Assembly: GCA_018365995.1 (NCBI GenBank)
Contig: JAGZIY010000010.1
Location: 14,331-78,330 of the forward strand
DNA: 64,000 nucleotides
Reading direction: 5' to 3'
From: Butyricicoccus pullicaecorum
Lineage (GTDB): Bacteria > Bacillota > Clostridia > Oscillospirales > Butyricicoccaceae
This document shows, in pieces, positions 8,162 to 16,886 of this stretch (positions are counted from its first letter, which is position 1; every line of letters starts with the position of its first letter). Both the position numbers and the translations under genes were made by a program. The notes under the pieces are model-generated. The model did no database searches. It saw only the letters and a program-made list of their open reading frames with translations, and had not been told where the DNA came from.

Positions 8162-8944
8162 TCAGGCCTTTTTTGGCTCGCTGTTTTGTGAAAAGCGGCT
8201 TAAAAATGCCTGTGTTCGTGCGTTTTGAGAATTTCCAAAGACCTGCTCAGGAGAACCTTCCTCAATGATGACACCATCTGCCATAAAAATGACATGGTCG
8301 GCAACATCACGGGCGAATGCCATTTCGTGGGTGACGATGACCATAGTCATGTGTTCCTCGGCAAGTTCTCGGATTACCTTTAGGATTTCGCCTGTCAGCT
8401 CTGGGTCGAGTGCAGAGGTCGGCTCGTCAAAAAAGAGGATGCGCGGCTGCATGGCAAGGGCACGCGCGATGGCAACACGCTGCTGCTGTCCACCGGAAAG
8501 TTCACAGGGATAGGCATTTTCCTTGGATTCCAGATTCATTTTGCGGAGCAGTCCGCGGGCGGTTTCGGTTGCCTGCTCGCGGGAAATGCCGCGGATACGT
8601 ATGGGGGCGTCCGTCAGGTTTTGCAGGACAGACAGGTGGGGAAAGAGGTGAAAACTCTGAAATACCAGACCAACATTCAAGGTAATGTCGTGGAGTGTTT
8701 TTTTGGGGGCGTAGACAGCCTTATCTCCAGCTGTGCTGACCATTTTTTGTCCGCATACGACGATTTCACCCTTGTCCACGGTTTCCAGCTGGGTCAGACA
8801 GCGCAGGAGCGTGGATTTGCCTGAGCCGGAAGGCCCGATAATCGAAATGACTTGTCCTTCCGCAACTTGCAGAGAGATGCCTTTGAGCACCTGCAGCTTG
8901 CCAAAGGATTTTTCAATATGTTTTGCTTCAATCAGATTCATCAT
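8162..8944 (-). CDS. Polar amino-acid ABC transporter, ATP-binding protein
   Basis: A 260-residue ABC ATPase of the GlnQ/ArtP type, cytoplasmic and membrane-associated. Visible parts are Walker A GPSGSGKST, Q-loop region FQSFHLFPH, signature LSGGQQQR, Walker B ILFFDEPTSALDP and the switch His in VTHEMAFA. It follows the permease gene by 5 bp and powers amino-acid import together with the permease and the lipoprotein at 9807-10646. The exact amino acid cannot be read from this subunit. Confidence 0.93.
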   Translation of the reverse strand: MMNLIEAKHIEKSFGKLQVLKGISLQVAEGQVISIIGPSGSGKSTLLRCLTQLETVDKGEIVVCGQKMVSTAGDKAVYAPKKTLHDITLNVGLVFQSFHLFPHLSVLQNLTDAPIRIRGISREQATETARGLLRKMNLESKENAYPCELSGGQQQRVAIARALAMQPRILFFDEPTSALDPELTGEILKVIRELAEEHMTMVIVTHEMAFARDVADHVIFMADGVIIEEGSPEQVFGNSQNARTQAFLSRFSQNSEPKKA

Positions 8945-8949
8945 GTATA

Positions 8950-9645
8950 TTATCCTTTATAGTAGTTGAGCTTTTTTTCGAGTGCCTTGAAAGCGTATTC
9001 CACGATGGCATTGAGCACAAGGAAGATGAAACCGGCGATAATGAGCGGCAGGATACTGGAGGTACCTGTCATAAGCTTTTTGGCGGCATCAAAGAGTTGT
9101 GGTTGTCCGATGACGTTTGCCAGTGCAGAGTCCTTGATGAGCACCATGAATTCCGAGCCGGTGGGCGGAATGACGCGCTTGACCACCTGCGGCAGTATAA
9201 TATGGAAGAAGGTCTGTGATTTTGTGTATCCCAGCATCTTTGCGGCTTCGTACTGCCCACGGGGAATCGAGTCGATTCCGGAACGGAAGATTTCTCCAAA
9301 ATATGCGGCGTAGTTGATGGCAAACGCCAGAATGGTTGCCTGAAAGCGGTCTACCTTCATCTGGAACAGATAGGAGGGCGCATACATGACAAACATCAGC
9401 TGAAGCATGAGAGGCGTGCCGCGCATGATGAGTTGATAGAACTGTACGACCCATGAAATCGGGCGTATGGACACTCTGCCAAGCCGTATTCCGAAATTTA
9501 AGTTGCGTCCCAGTGCAACCAGAAAGCCGAGCGGCACGGAAAGCACAACTGTCCAGACAAAAATATGAATGACATCGACCGTGCCGTCAAGCAGGACGGG
9601 CATCATTGTTGCAATTTTATCAAATGTAGATTGTTCCGATAACAT
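8950..9645 (-). CDS. Polar amino-acid ABC transporter, permease
   Basis: A 231-residue HisM-type inner-membrane permease with about five membrane segments. The EAA cytoplasmic loop reads QYEAAKMLGYTKSQTF, where the ATPase docks. A single permease gene is present, so the channel is likely a homodimer. It lies between the ATPase gene (5 bp) and the binding-protein gene (160 bp, with a strong hairpin between). Confidence 0.93.
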   Translation of the reverse strand: MLSEQSTFDKIATMMPVLLDGTVDVIHIFVWTVVLSVPLGFLVALGRNLNFGIRLGRVSIRPISWVVQFYQLIMRGTPLMLQLMFVMYAPSYLFQMKVDRFQATILAFAINYAAYFGEIFRSGIDSIPRGQYEAAKMLGYTKSQTFFHIILPQVVKRVIPPTGSEFMVLIKDSALANVIGQPQLFDAAKKLMTGTSSILPLIIAGFIFLVLNAIVEYAFKALEKKLNYYKG

Positions 9646-9720
9646 AGGATTCCTCCGAAAATAAAGGGATTTGCTCTTTGTGATTCTGATTCGGCATGCT
9701 GCAATGGGGGTACAACCTGC

Positions 9721-9749
9721 AAAGAGAGCGGAGTTGTTCCGCTCTCTTT
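9721..9749 (-). terminator. Partial terminator / stabilising hairpin between binding protein and permease
   Basis: A perfect 12-bp stem (AAAGAGAGCGGA with TCCGCTCTCTTT, 5-base loop) follows the binding-protein gene. Only CTTTG follows on the minus strand, so termination should be incomplete. Such a hairpin is the usual way binding proteins are made in excess over the permease and ATPase. Confidence 0.7.
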
Positions 9750-9806
9750 GTATGGTATCATGTTTTGCTTTGGCAGGTCAAGTGACCATTTACAGACAGT
9801 GTATTT

Positions 9807-10646
9807 TTATTGCGCCGCAACCGTTGTAATATCAGAGCCAAACCACTTGGTAGAGATTTCGCCCAGTGTGCCTTCGGCAGCCAGCTCGGAAAGTGCATTG
9901 TTGACCGCATCGGTCAGAGCGGTTTCTCCCTTGCGGAAGCCGATGACATAATCCTCCTCATAGAGGAAGTCCTCCATGACACGCAGTTTTTTGCCGCCTG
10001 TCTCAATGAGGTAATTGGCAACCGTTTCGTCCATGAGGGCTGCATCAGATGCGCCGCTCTCTACATCAATGAGGCACAGCATATTGTTTTCCATGCCGAC
10101 CATCTCGGTTTTGCCGGACAGACGCGACTCGGCATCATAAGCCTCCTGCGCTGTGGAACCAGACTGGAGTGCGATGGTCTTGCCTGCAAGGTCATCTACG
10201 GTTTTATAAGCGGTGCCCTCTGGAACAACAAGAACCATGTGGTTTTTGAGATAGGGAACCGAAAGATTCATTGCTTCGGCGCGGTCCTCTGACCAAGATA
10301 AGCCGTTCCAAATGCAGTCAATGCTCTTGGTGTCCAGTTCCATCTGTTTGGAATCCCAGTTGATTGCCTGTGTTTCCAGCTTGACACCCAGTTTTTCGCA
10401 AACCTTTTCAGCTACATCGATGTCGAAGCCGACGATCTTGCCGCTTTCATCGAGAAATCCCATCGGGGGGAGCTGGTCGTCAAGCCCAAGCGTCAGAACA
10501 CCCTTGTCCTGAATGTACTGAAGGGACTGGTCGCTTTCGGCAGATGGCGCCGTATTGCTGTCCGGGGCTGTGCCGCCGCAGGCGGTCAGCAGGGAGGCGG
10601 ACAGAACACCTGCACAGAGCAGGCTGCATAATTTCTTGTAGTTCAT
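9807..10646 (-). CDS. Amino-acid ABC transporter substrate-binding lipoprotein
   Basis: A 279-residue family 3 solute-binding protein with a signal peptide and lipobox LLTAC, anchored outside the membrane. The mature part starts with a serine/proline linker, followed by GVLTLGLDDQLPPMGF and the family signature GFDIDVAEKV. It captures an amino acid for the permease and ATPase downstream. I chose the ATG at 10646 because it gives a proper signal peptide (MNYKKLCSLL) behind an AAGGAG site. The longer frame would bury it. The promoter is at 10710-10738. Confidence 0.93.
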   Translation of the reverse strand: MNYKKLCSLLCAGVLSASLLTACGGTAPDSNTAPSAESDQSLQYIQDKGVLTLGLDDQLPPMGFLDESGKIVGFDIDVAEKVCEKLGVKLETQAINWDSKQMELDTKSIDCIWNGLSWSEDRAEAMNLSVPYLKNHMVLVVPEGTAYKTVDDLAGKTIALQSGSTAQEAYDAESRLSGKTEMVGMENNMLCLIDVESGASDAALMDETVANYLIETGGKKLRVMEDFLYEEDYVIGFRKGETALTDAVNNALSELAAEGTLGEISTKWFGSDITTVAAQ

Positions 10647-10709
10647 GGTAAAAACTCCTTTGATGTACCAGTGAAATGGAATCTGGATTCTTCTGTATTT
10701 GTTATCAAC

Positions 10710-10738
10710 ATTGTAATACTTTAATGTGAGAAAGTCAA
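10710..10738 (-). promoter_or_regulatory. Promoter of the amino-acid ABC transporter operon
   Basis: TTGACT and TACAAT on the minus strand are separated by 17 bp, about 64 bp before the binding-protein start. Confidence 0.75.
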
Positions 10739-10851
10739 TAGGGAAAAAATTATTTTTTTCCATCGGACATGGATAATAGGCTCTTTGCATAGTGGAAGGG
10801 AAAAGGAGCATGTGCACAAAGGCAGTTTTCTAAAAGAAAGCGGTCGGACAC

Positions 10852-10881
10852 TTGCTGTTTTTGGATTGCATGTGCTATAAT
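10852..10881 (+). promoter_or_regulatory. Promoter of the YhaN-like ATPase gene
   Basis: TTGCTG and a consensus TATAAT with an 18-bp spacer lie 60 bp before the chosen start at 10941. Confidence 0.6.
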
Positions 10882-10940
10882 AAAAACAATACCGTGATGG
10901 AGAAAGCACGGAAAATTCAAACGATCATGTGGGGGAAATC

Positions 10941-12923
10941 ATGAAGCTACGGGCACTGGAAGGGCAGTTCGGTACAATGAACGGTCGTAAAATTGAATTT
11001 ACAGATGGATTTTCCCATCTGGAGCTGCCAAGTGGCTGGAGAAAGAATGTTCTGTGCGCATTTTTACGGATTATGCTCTATGGACCGAGCGTCGTGCGCC
11101 GTGATTTGGGAAGCATAGACCAGTTTATGCCGGTCGATGGAAAACCGATGATGGGGCGAATGGAAATCGAATGGAATGGGCGTGATGTCACCATTCAGCG
11201 AAATACCGGAGCCGGAGAACCGATGCAGGAGTTTGTGGCATATTATACAGATACCGGAGAGCGCTGTCGGCTGCTGACTGCCAAAAACTGTGGGCAAGTG
11301 CTTTTGGGTATGAGTGAGGACGATTTTGTGTCCAATATGCTGGTGACCGGAGAGGATCTTGTGCGTCCGGCAGCAGAACTGCAGCAGCAGCTCTTATCTA
11401 TGACGCATACCGGCGATAGTGGAAACCGCGCAGAAAAAGCGCTTGCCATCTTAAACGGCTGGTGTGACGGTATCGGCAGGGAGCAGGGAGAGTTAGATGC
11501 CATGCGGCAGCAGGAGACTCGGCTTGCCGGACAGCTTTCGGAGCTGGAAAGACTGACAAAGGAGATCCACATACAAAAGGAGAATTGCCGTAAGCTGGGA
11601 CAGCAGGCGGCAAAGGCACAGGATGCCTATGAGACAGCACACAAGCGGTGTGAGGTACAGGTTATAGATACCGAGGCGCGCCGCCGCAATATGCGGGAGG
11701 ATCGGGAGCAGCGTATCCATGAAATCAAAAAGCGTGTGCCAGATGAAGCATTGGTGCGCAAGGCAGGCGAGGCGCTCTATGGCTATGAGGGCGCGGTACG
11801 GCTTGAGGCAGAAAAGCGTGAGAGCATGCCGGCAATTGAGACGAGACGGCGGCAGGCAATGGAACGCATGGAGCAGGCGCGGGTCGAGCGGGAAATTGAG
11901 GTTGACCGCGTCACCCGTCCAAAAATTCGCTGGATTGCGGGTGCTTTTGCCCTAATATTTGCGATTTTGGCGGCAGCGACCGGAATCGTGCAGGTCGAAT
12001 GGTTTCCGCAAATGGCGCAGATTGCCGGACTTTTGGACGCGGGGCATCTGCCAGTCATTTTATCAGCGCTGGCGATGGGCTGCCTGCTTTTGACTTTTGT
12101 GGGCAGTGTACAAAAGCCGCCTGCGCCGCTGCCGGATATCGACGAGGAACGCAAGCAGCTGGAAATAGAATATCAGCAGATTTTGGATGAGCAGCAAATG
12201 GCAGCATCGGTCTTGCAGGAGGAGCAAAAACGCATCATTGCCGCCGGACGCACGCTGTCTCCGGAGGTCAATACCGTAGAGCAGGCAACCAATGTGATTC
12301 GTTCTGCGCTTGCTGATTTGCAGCTCATTCGCCGCGAGCAGAGTGCGCTGGGGGACATCATTTTGGAAATCCAGCGCGCACCAGATGAAGATCCCCTGCC
12401 AGCAGATATGCGCCAAAATCTGGAGCAGCTGCTGGAGGAGAGGAACGACTCACAGCAGGCTCTGGATATGGCAAGGGAACAGCTGGCACAGGTCAAGGCA
12501 CAAGCCGATGCAATTGGCACTTTGGATGATGTGCGTGGGCAGCTTTCCGACTGTAAAGCACAGATTCAGGTACTGGAAAAGCAGTATGCGGCGGCAGAGC
12601 ATGCGCGTCAAATCATTACGGAGGAGAATGCGGCGCTCAAGCAGAGAATTTCGCCGGATATCATCAGCCGTGCACAATCCTACCTGTCATTTTTGACGGT
12701 CGACCCAGAGGCGGAAACGGAGCAGGAAAACACATGGTCGGCAGGCACTCCTGACCAGCTGTATCTGGCGCTGCGTCTTGCCATTTGCCAGTCGCTCGGT
12801 ACAAAAGATGCACCGCTGATCCTCAATGACCCGTTTATAACCGCAGATGAATCCAGAACCGACCGTGGCATTGCACTTTTACGTGTGGTGGCACGGCAGA
12901 GACAGGTGATTCTGCTGACCTGA
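10941..12923 (+). CDS. YhaN-like SMC/Rad50-type protein with a lost P-loop and two membrane segments
   Basis: A 660-residue protein with the layout of YhaN-type ATPases. A head half is at residues 1-150, coiled coil at about 180-325, two hydrophobic segments at 330-350 and 369-390, a second coiled coil at about 400-580, and a closing head half. The C-terminal half keeps a signature-like GTPDQLYLALRLA and a Walker B-like PLILNDPF. The N-terminal P-loop, expected near residues 27-35, reads LPSGWRKNVL and lacks the GxxxxGK(S/T) pattern. The ATG at 10941 follows GGGGGA; an in-frame GTG 12 bp earlier is the alternative. No YhaO-type nuclease gene adjoins it. It is probably a membrane-tethered structural relative, perhaps no longer an ATPase. 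Confidence 0.75.
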   Translation: MKLRALEGQFGTMNGRKIEFTDGFSHLELPSGWRKNVLCAFLRIMLYGPSVVRRDLGSIDQFMPVDGKPMMGRMEIEWNGRDVTIQRNTGAGEPMQEFVAYYTDTGERCRLLTAKNCGQVLLGMSEDDFVSNMLVTGEDLVRPAAELQQQLLSMTHTGDSGNRAEKALAILNGWCDGIGREQGELDAMRQQETRLAGQLSELERLTKEIHIQKENCRKLGQQAAKAQDAYETAHKRCEVQVIDTEARRRNMREDREQRIHEIKKRVPDEALVRKAGEALYGYEGAVRLEAEKRESMPAIETRRRQAMERMEQARVEREIEVDRVTRPKIRWIAGAFALIFAILAAATGIVQVEWFPQMAQIAGLLDAGHLPVILSALAMGCLLLTFVGSVQKPPAPLPDIDEERKQLEIEYQQILDEQQMAASVLQEEQKRIIAAGRTLSPEVNTVEQATNVIRSALADLQLIRREQSALGDIILEIQRAPDEDPLPADMRQNLEQLLEERNDSQQALDMAREQLAQVKAQADAIGTLDDVRGQLSDCKAQIQVLEKQYAAAEHARQIITEENAALKQRISPDIISRAQSYLSFLTVDPEAETEQENTWSAGTPDQLYLALRLAICQSLGTKDAPLILNDPFITADESRTDRGIALLRVVARQRQVILLT

Positions 12924-12926
12924 CAC

Positions 12927-12954
12927 AAAAAGACCCCGAATAGGGGTCTTTTTT
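12927..12954. terminator. Bidirectional terminator between the YhaN-like gene and murD
   Basis: AAAAAGACCCC and GGGGTCTTTTTT pair around GAATA. The hairpin serves both converging genes. Confidence 0.85.
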
Positions 12955-12964
12955 GGTATATTTG

Positions 12965-14350
12965 TTATGACTCGGGAAGTTGGTTTACCAGTGTCTTAAA
13001 ACAGTTTCCGCGTTCAGCGAAATTTTTAAAGCAGTCAAAAGATGCGCTTGCGGGACTTAGGAGCACGACATCGCCAGCCTTGGCAATTTCGTGCGCTTTG
13101 GTCACAGCTGCGGCAAGGTCTGGAAGGTCGAATATTTCCGGTTTTTGTGCGGCGTCTGCCTGTTCCATGCAGGCGCGGATTTTGGGTGCGGTTGCACCGG
13201 TTAGCAGAAGCGTCTTAACATGGTCACAGATGGGCTTGCCCAATACATCATAGGAAAGGTGCTTGTCATAGCCGCCGGCAATCAGGATAAGCTTTTGGTC
13301 AAAGGAATTCAGTCCTGCAATGGTACGGGTGGGACTTGATGCAATAGAGTCATTATAATAGGAGACGCCGTTGACTTTGCGTACAAATTCGATGCGGTGC
13401 TCTACGCCAGCAAAGGTTTTGGCAACTTCGGTAATATCGCCGTCCTCGCACAGCCCTTGAACAATTGCGGCTGCCATCATTACATTGGATACGTTGTGTG
13501 CACCGGGAATCCGGATATCAGAAGCCTTCATTAGTGTGCGGTCTTTCCCGTCCTCGGCTATGTAAATCGTGCCTTCACGCAGATATACCCCGTTATCAGG
13601 CTTTACAAGTTTGCTGCATGTTAAAATGCGGTGATCTCCGGGAATATCCAGCATACGTGTTTCGCGGTCATCTGCGTTAAGAACCAGACGGCTGCCGGCT
13701 TTCTGATGGGTGAAAATGCTGGTTTTTGCTGTAATATATTCTGAAAAATCCTTGTGATAGTCCAGATGGTTGGGGGTCAGATTGGTGATTGCCGCGATAT
13801 CTGGACTGTATTGCATACCCATAAGCTGAAAAGAGGATAATTCGACAATCGCCAAATCATCGGGCTGCATCTTGGGCACCATGGGAAGCAGGGGCGCACC
13901 AATATTGCCGCCCAAATGGCAGGTATATCCTGCGTGCTTTAGGAATTCGTAGGTCAGGGTAGTGGTGGTGGTTTTTCCGTCAGAGCCTGTGATGCCAATG
14001 ATACGGCATGGGCAAACACGGAAGAACAACTCCATTTCACTCGTGACCACACCGCCGCGTGCGCGTACCTGCTCCAAAGCAGGATGGTTTGGGTGCAGAC
14101 CTGGGGTGCGGAACACAATGGATTCCTCTAAGGTATCCAGATAATGCGCACCCAGCGAAAACGCTGCGCCATGCGCCTTTAAGGTCTGGTAGACTTCGCC
14201 AAGTTCTGCTTCCGTTTTGCGGTCGTGTACGGTTACAGAAAGTCCTGCTTCGCACAGCATGGAAACCAGCGGCACATTGCTGACGCCTGCACCGATGACG
14301 CCGATACGCTGTCCGGAAATTTTTTTTAAGTATTCTTCTAATGGTGTCAT
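12965..14350 (-). CDS. murD: UDP-N-acetylmuramoyl-L-alanine:D-glutamate ligase
   Basis: A 461-residue cytoplasmic Mur ligase that adds D-glutamate to UDP-MurNAc-L-Ala in peptidoglycan synthesis. Visible parts are the N-terminal Rossmann start RIGVIGAGVSNVPL, the ATP loop GITGSDGKTTTT, the magnesium-binding VELSSFQL, NLTPNHLDYH, and the C-terminal YNDSIASSPTRT and LSPASASFD. Length is normal. It stands alone, away from a division and cell-wall cluster, and converges on the YhaN-like gene. Confidence 0.96.
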   Translation of the reverse strand: MTPLEEYLKKISGQRIGVIGAGVSNVPLVSMLCEAGLSVTVHDRKTEAELGEVYQTLKAHGAAFSLGAHYLDTLEESIVFRTPGLHPNHPALEQVRARGGVVTSEMELFFRVCPCRIIGITGSDGKTTTTTLTYEFLKHAGYTCHLGGNIGAPLLPMVPKMQPDDLAIVELSSFQLMGMQYSPDIAAITNLTPNHLDYHKDFSEYITAKTSIFTHQKAGSRLVLNADDRETRMLDIPGDHRILTCSKLVKPDNGVYLREGTIYIAEDGKDRTLMKASDIRIPGAHNVSNVMMAAAIVQGLCEDGDITEVAKTFAGVEHRIEFVRKVNGVSYYNDSIASSPTRTIAGLNSFDQKLILIAGGYDKHLSYDVLGKPICDHVKTLLLTGATAPKIRACMEQADAAQKPEIFDLPDLAAAVTKAHEIAKAGDVVLLSPASASFDCFKNFAERGNCFKTLVNQLPES

Positions 14351-14571
14351 CGCGAAATTCCCCTTTCATCTTCGTCTATTTTACTCTGTTTTTCCGGCGA
14401 TTTCAAGGAGAAATCGGTGCGATCAAAGAAATCTCCACCATGAAAGAATGGAATGAGGCGGTGCTGAATTGCTCATTTGTAAGATTTGGGAAGTCAAGAA
14501 GATTGATGGACAAAAGGGATGGGAAGTCAGGAGTGCGGATAACTTTTTTGGAGGACTTTGAGAAATGTAGA

Positions 14572-14606
14572 AATGTCCCTTCCTTGGAGTGAAAGGGACA
14601 TTTTAT
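14572..14606. terminator. Hairpin after the redox operon
   Basis: AATGTCCCTT and AAAGGGACATT pair around a 10-base loop. T-rich tracts follow on both strands (TTTTATT on plus, TTTCT on minus). It lies 16 bp past the thioredoxin-lipoprotein stop. Confidence 0.6.
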
Positions 14607-14621
14607 TCCAGCAATCTAAGG

Positions 14622-15161
14622 CTATTTTTCCATAGCTATATTGAGCCGCGCTTGGAGCGTTTCTTCCTGATTTTTTAGATTTCCAACAATCGGTGCTCCG
14701 ATTATGTTTCCTTCACGATCTACTATATAAGTGTTGGGATAGCCGGTAAGTTCCGATATAAAATCCTTATAGAAAGCATTTTCGGGGTTAGGAGAAATGT
14801 TTTGATAGGTTACACCCTTCTCTTTCAAAATTTCCTGCGCAGTTGCAAGCTGCTCCTCGCTCTCTCCGGAATCTGCGCCTACACCAATGAGATTGATATT
14901 TTGTTCCTTAAATTCTTGGTACATTTGCTCTAGTTCCGGCATTTCCTCAATACAGGTTCCGCAGCCATTGCTCCAAAAGTTGACGATGGTTGCGTCGTAA
15001 TCTGCAAAAACATCACTGGTGATTGGATTTCCATTTGTATCACTTTCTGAAAACTCAGGGAATGGTGTCTTTGAGATCAAATCGGATTCTTGAGATCCGC
15101 AGCCTGCTAAAAATACTGTGCTTATAATCATACCCATGAAAAGACGAATTGATTTTTTCAT
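14622..15161 (-). CDS. TlpA-like thioredoxin lipoprotein
   Basis: A 179-residue lipoprotein (lipobox FLAGC, Cys21) with a thioredoxin fold outside the membrane. The active site is Cys67-Gly-Thr-Cys70 in FWSNGCGTC, and the cis-proline loop is GYPNTYIVD. It should reduce or exchange disulfides of extracytoplasmic proteins. It is the last gene of a redox operon, 5 bp after the polyferredoxin gene, so electrons may pass from that protein across the membrane to this one. That electron path is inferred. Confidence 0.88.
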   Translation of the reverse strand: MKKSIRLFMGMIISTVFLAGCGSQESDLISKTPFPEFSESDTNGNPITSDVFADYDATIVNFWSNGCGTCIEEMPELEQMYQEFKEQNINLIGVGADSGESEEQLATAQEILKEKGVTYQNISPNPENAFYKDFISELTGYPNTYIVDREGNIIGAPIVGNLKNQEETLQARLNIAMEK

Positions 15162-15166
15162 ATTTT

Positions 15167-16030
15167 TTACCTGCTTTCTGCTGCTGATTTTGTTAAAAAA
15201 GTCTTATCAATTGCCTGATGGGGGCAAGTTCGGATACAGTCCCCACATCGGATACATTCCGCGTGATTTGGGGTTCTGAATACGTCCACATCCATTTTGC
15301 ATACATGACTGCATGCTCCACAAGAAGTACATTTTTCTTTGTCTACTTGCAAGCGATAAAAGGATATTTTGTTGAATAAAGCATAGAATGCTCCCAACGG
15401 ACAAATCCACTTACAAAATGGGCGGTAGAAGAATACTGCCAATGTTATAATACCTAATAAGATACAGCTTTTCCATGTGAATAAACTTCCTAAACTTGCC
15501 CGAATACTTTCGTTGGTAAGAGAGAGTGGGATTCCTCCTTCTAAAATTCCCGCAGGGCAAATATATTTGCAGAAAAATGGATCGCCCATGCCAACTTCAT
15601 TTACAATCGTTATAGGAAGTACAATCACAAATACGACCAGAATAACATATTTGAGATAGGTCAGAATATGCAGTTTTCTGGTGCTGAACTTTTTTGTGGG
15701 AATCTTGTGCAGCAGCTCCTGAAACCAGCCAAACGGACATAAAAAGCCGCATACGATACGTCCTAGTAATACGCCAGTCAGAATCAAAAGCCCAACCACG
15801 TAATAAGCGAATTGAAATTTGGAGGAGCCGATGACTGCCTGCAATGCCCCAATCGGACAGGAGGCAGCCGCTGCGGGGCAGGAATAGCAGTTCAGCCCGG
15901 GGACACAGATAATTTTGGAACTGCCCTTATGGATTTTTCCCTGAAAAAAGTTGAGGAGAAAGGGATTGGAAGCAAGGGTTGCCGCCAGTTGGATTTTCCA
16001 TCGATTTTTGTTCCTAGCCAATCCCAACAC
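15167..16030 (-). CDS. Membrane polyferredoxin (NapH/CcoG-like 4Fe-4S protein)
   Basis: A 287-residue membrane protein with about four membrane segments. It has CxxxxC-type motifs around GFLCPFGWFQE, CKYICPAG and CKWICPLGAF, and two classic 4Fe-4S motifs near the C-terminus (CTSCGACSHVC and CIRCGDCIRTCP). It should carry electrons across or along the membrane. The start is uncertain: GTG at 16030, or TTG codons a few residues on, all overlapping the CD1871A-type gene by up to 17 bp. It lies between that gene and the TlpA thioredoxin. Confidence 0.85.
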   Translation of the reverse strand: MLGLARNKNRWKIQLAATLASNPFLLNFFQGKIHKGSSKIICVPGLNCYSCPAAAASCPIGALQAVIGSSKFQFAYYVVGLLILTGVLLGRIVCGFLCPFGWFQELLHKIPTKKFSTRKLHILTYLKYVILVVFVIVLPITIVNEVGMGDPFFCKYICPAGILEGGIPLSLTNESIRASLGSLFTWKSCILLGIITLAVFFYRPFCKWICPLGAFYALFNKISFYRLQVDKEKCTSCGACSHVCKMDVDVFRTPNHAECIRCGDCIRTCPHQAIDKTFLTKSAAESR

Positions 16031-16151
16031 ACTCCAAACAAAGATTGATACCCTTACTCAAAACGGTCGCCGCTTCTCCCCGCAAAACGCCGACACCTAT
16101 CATTGCAGCCGCTATTGCCAAAAGAAGTATTGGCGCTTTGCGAAGACTCAT
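16014..16151 (-). CDS. CD1871A-type CxxC membrane peptide
   Basis: A 45-residue peptide with one hydrophobic helix (APILLLAIAAAMIGVGV), then RGEAATVLSKG and the ending CLECVGIG. This matches the CD1871A family, named after a small protein of a Clostridioides difficile conjugative transposon. Its ATG overlaps the stop of the upstream lipoprotein by 4 bp, and its end overlaps the polyferredoxin start. The C-terminal CxxC probably takes part in thiol relay with its neighbours. The biochemical role is unknown. Confidence 0.8.
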   Translation of the reverse strand: MSLRKAPILLLAIAAAMIGVGVLRGEAATVLSKGINLCLECVGIG

Positions 16152-16822
16152 CCCATCACCGCCATCCCGCTGTTTGCACTGTCTCCGTTGCTCATCTCTT
16201 TGTGTATTTCCACAAAACTGGCGGCGGAATCGGGCAGCTCTTCCGCTTTTACTGCGGAATACCAAGACGAAAAAAAGGCGGTGTTCACGCACCATGAGGC
16301 GGTATTGGACATCTCTTCAATCATATCTTTATGAGTGCCTACGGCATTTTTCAAGGAATCATTGTAATGAATCACTGGGAATGGCGCAGTCTCGAACAGT
16401 TCATTCCCATTCTCGCTCTTAGTGCATACCAGAATTTCCGCTCCGTTTTCCTTGACACCTTCATAGCTGTCAGTCAGAGCTTGATAAAAAGCCGCGGCTT
16501 CTGAATCAGTTGGATCAAGAAAAACAAATAGGGTGACATCTGCTATTTGCTCATGGCTGAATTCTTCCCCAGAGAGGGTGGTGGTGGTAAACTCTCCAAT
16601 GGCACCAGCTTCTGTCTTATTTGCGGCGGGAACACTTTTATTATCTATATAGTTATCGACCCATTCCTGATCGACCAATCCCTTGGACAGTGCATCATCA
16701 ATCGTCATATTGCCAGACTCAATGGCCTGCTGTACCTCTGTCTCAGAGGGCTTCGCATTTCCACAGGCAGCCAGAGACAGTGTACATGTAGCAGCGATAA
16801 AAATTGCAATCCATCGTTTCAT
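16148..16822 (-). CDS. Lipoprotein of the redox operon, thioredoxin-like but lacking CxxC
   Basis: A 224-residue lipoprotein (lipobox LAAC, Cys20). Residues 80-150 look like a TlpA-type fold (FTTTTLSGEEF, then ADVTLFVFLDPTDSEAAAFY). The place where a CxxC would lie reads DPTDSEA. After lipid attachment the only cysteines are in LVCTKSE and ASWCVNT. It heads the operon of CD1871A-type peptide, polyferredoxin and TlpA protein with 4-bp coupling, so it likely works with them outside the membrane. Function is unknown; the fold is my reading. Confidence 0.7.
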   Translation of the reverse strand: MKRWIAIFIAATCTLSLAACGNAKPSETEVQQAIESGNMTIDDALSKGLVDQEWVDNYIDNKSVPAANKTEAGAIGEFTTTTLSGEEFSHEQIADVTLFVFLDPTDSEAAAFYQALTDSYEGVKENGAEILVCTKSENGNELFETAPFPVIHYNDSLKNAVGTHKDMIEEMSNTASWCVNTAFFSSWYSAVKAEELPDSAASFVEIHKEMSNGDSANSGMAVMG

Positions 16823-16826
16823 AAAA

Positions 16827-16862
16827 ATACTCCTTTACACATTGTTTTTCGTAAAGGAGTAT
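16827..16862 (-). promoter_or_regulatory. Hairpin that buries the ribosome site of the redox operon
   Basis: A perfect 12-bp stem (ATACTCCTTTAC with GTAAAGGAGTAT, 12-base loop) lies between the kinase stop and the lipoprotein start. The AAAGGAG ribosome site is in the 3' arm, followed by TTTTTATG. The same structure could act as an intrinsic terminator or hide the ribosome site. Confidence 0.65.
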
Positions 16863-16886
16863 ATCATAACCAATATAAAGATGGTG

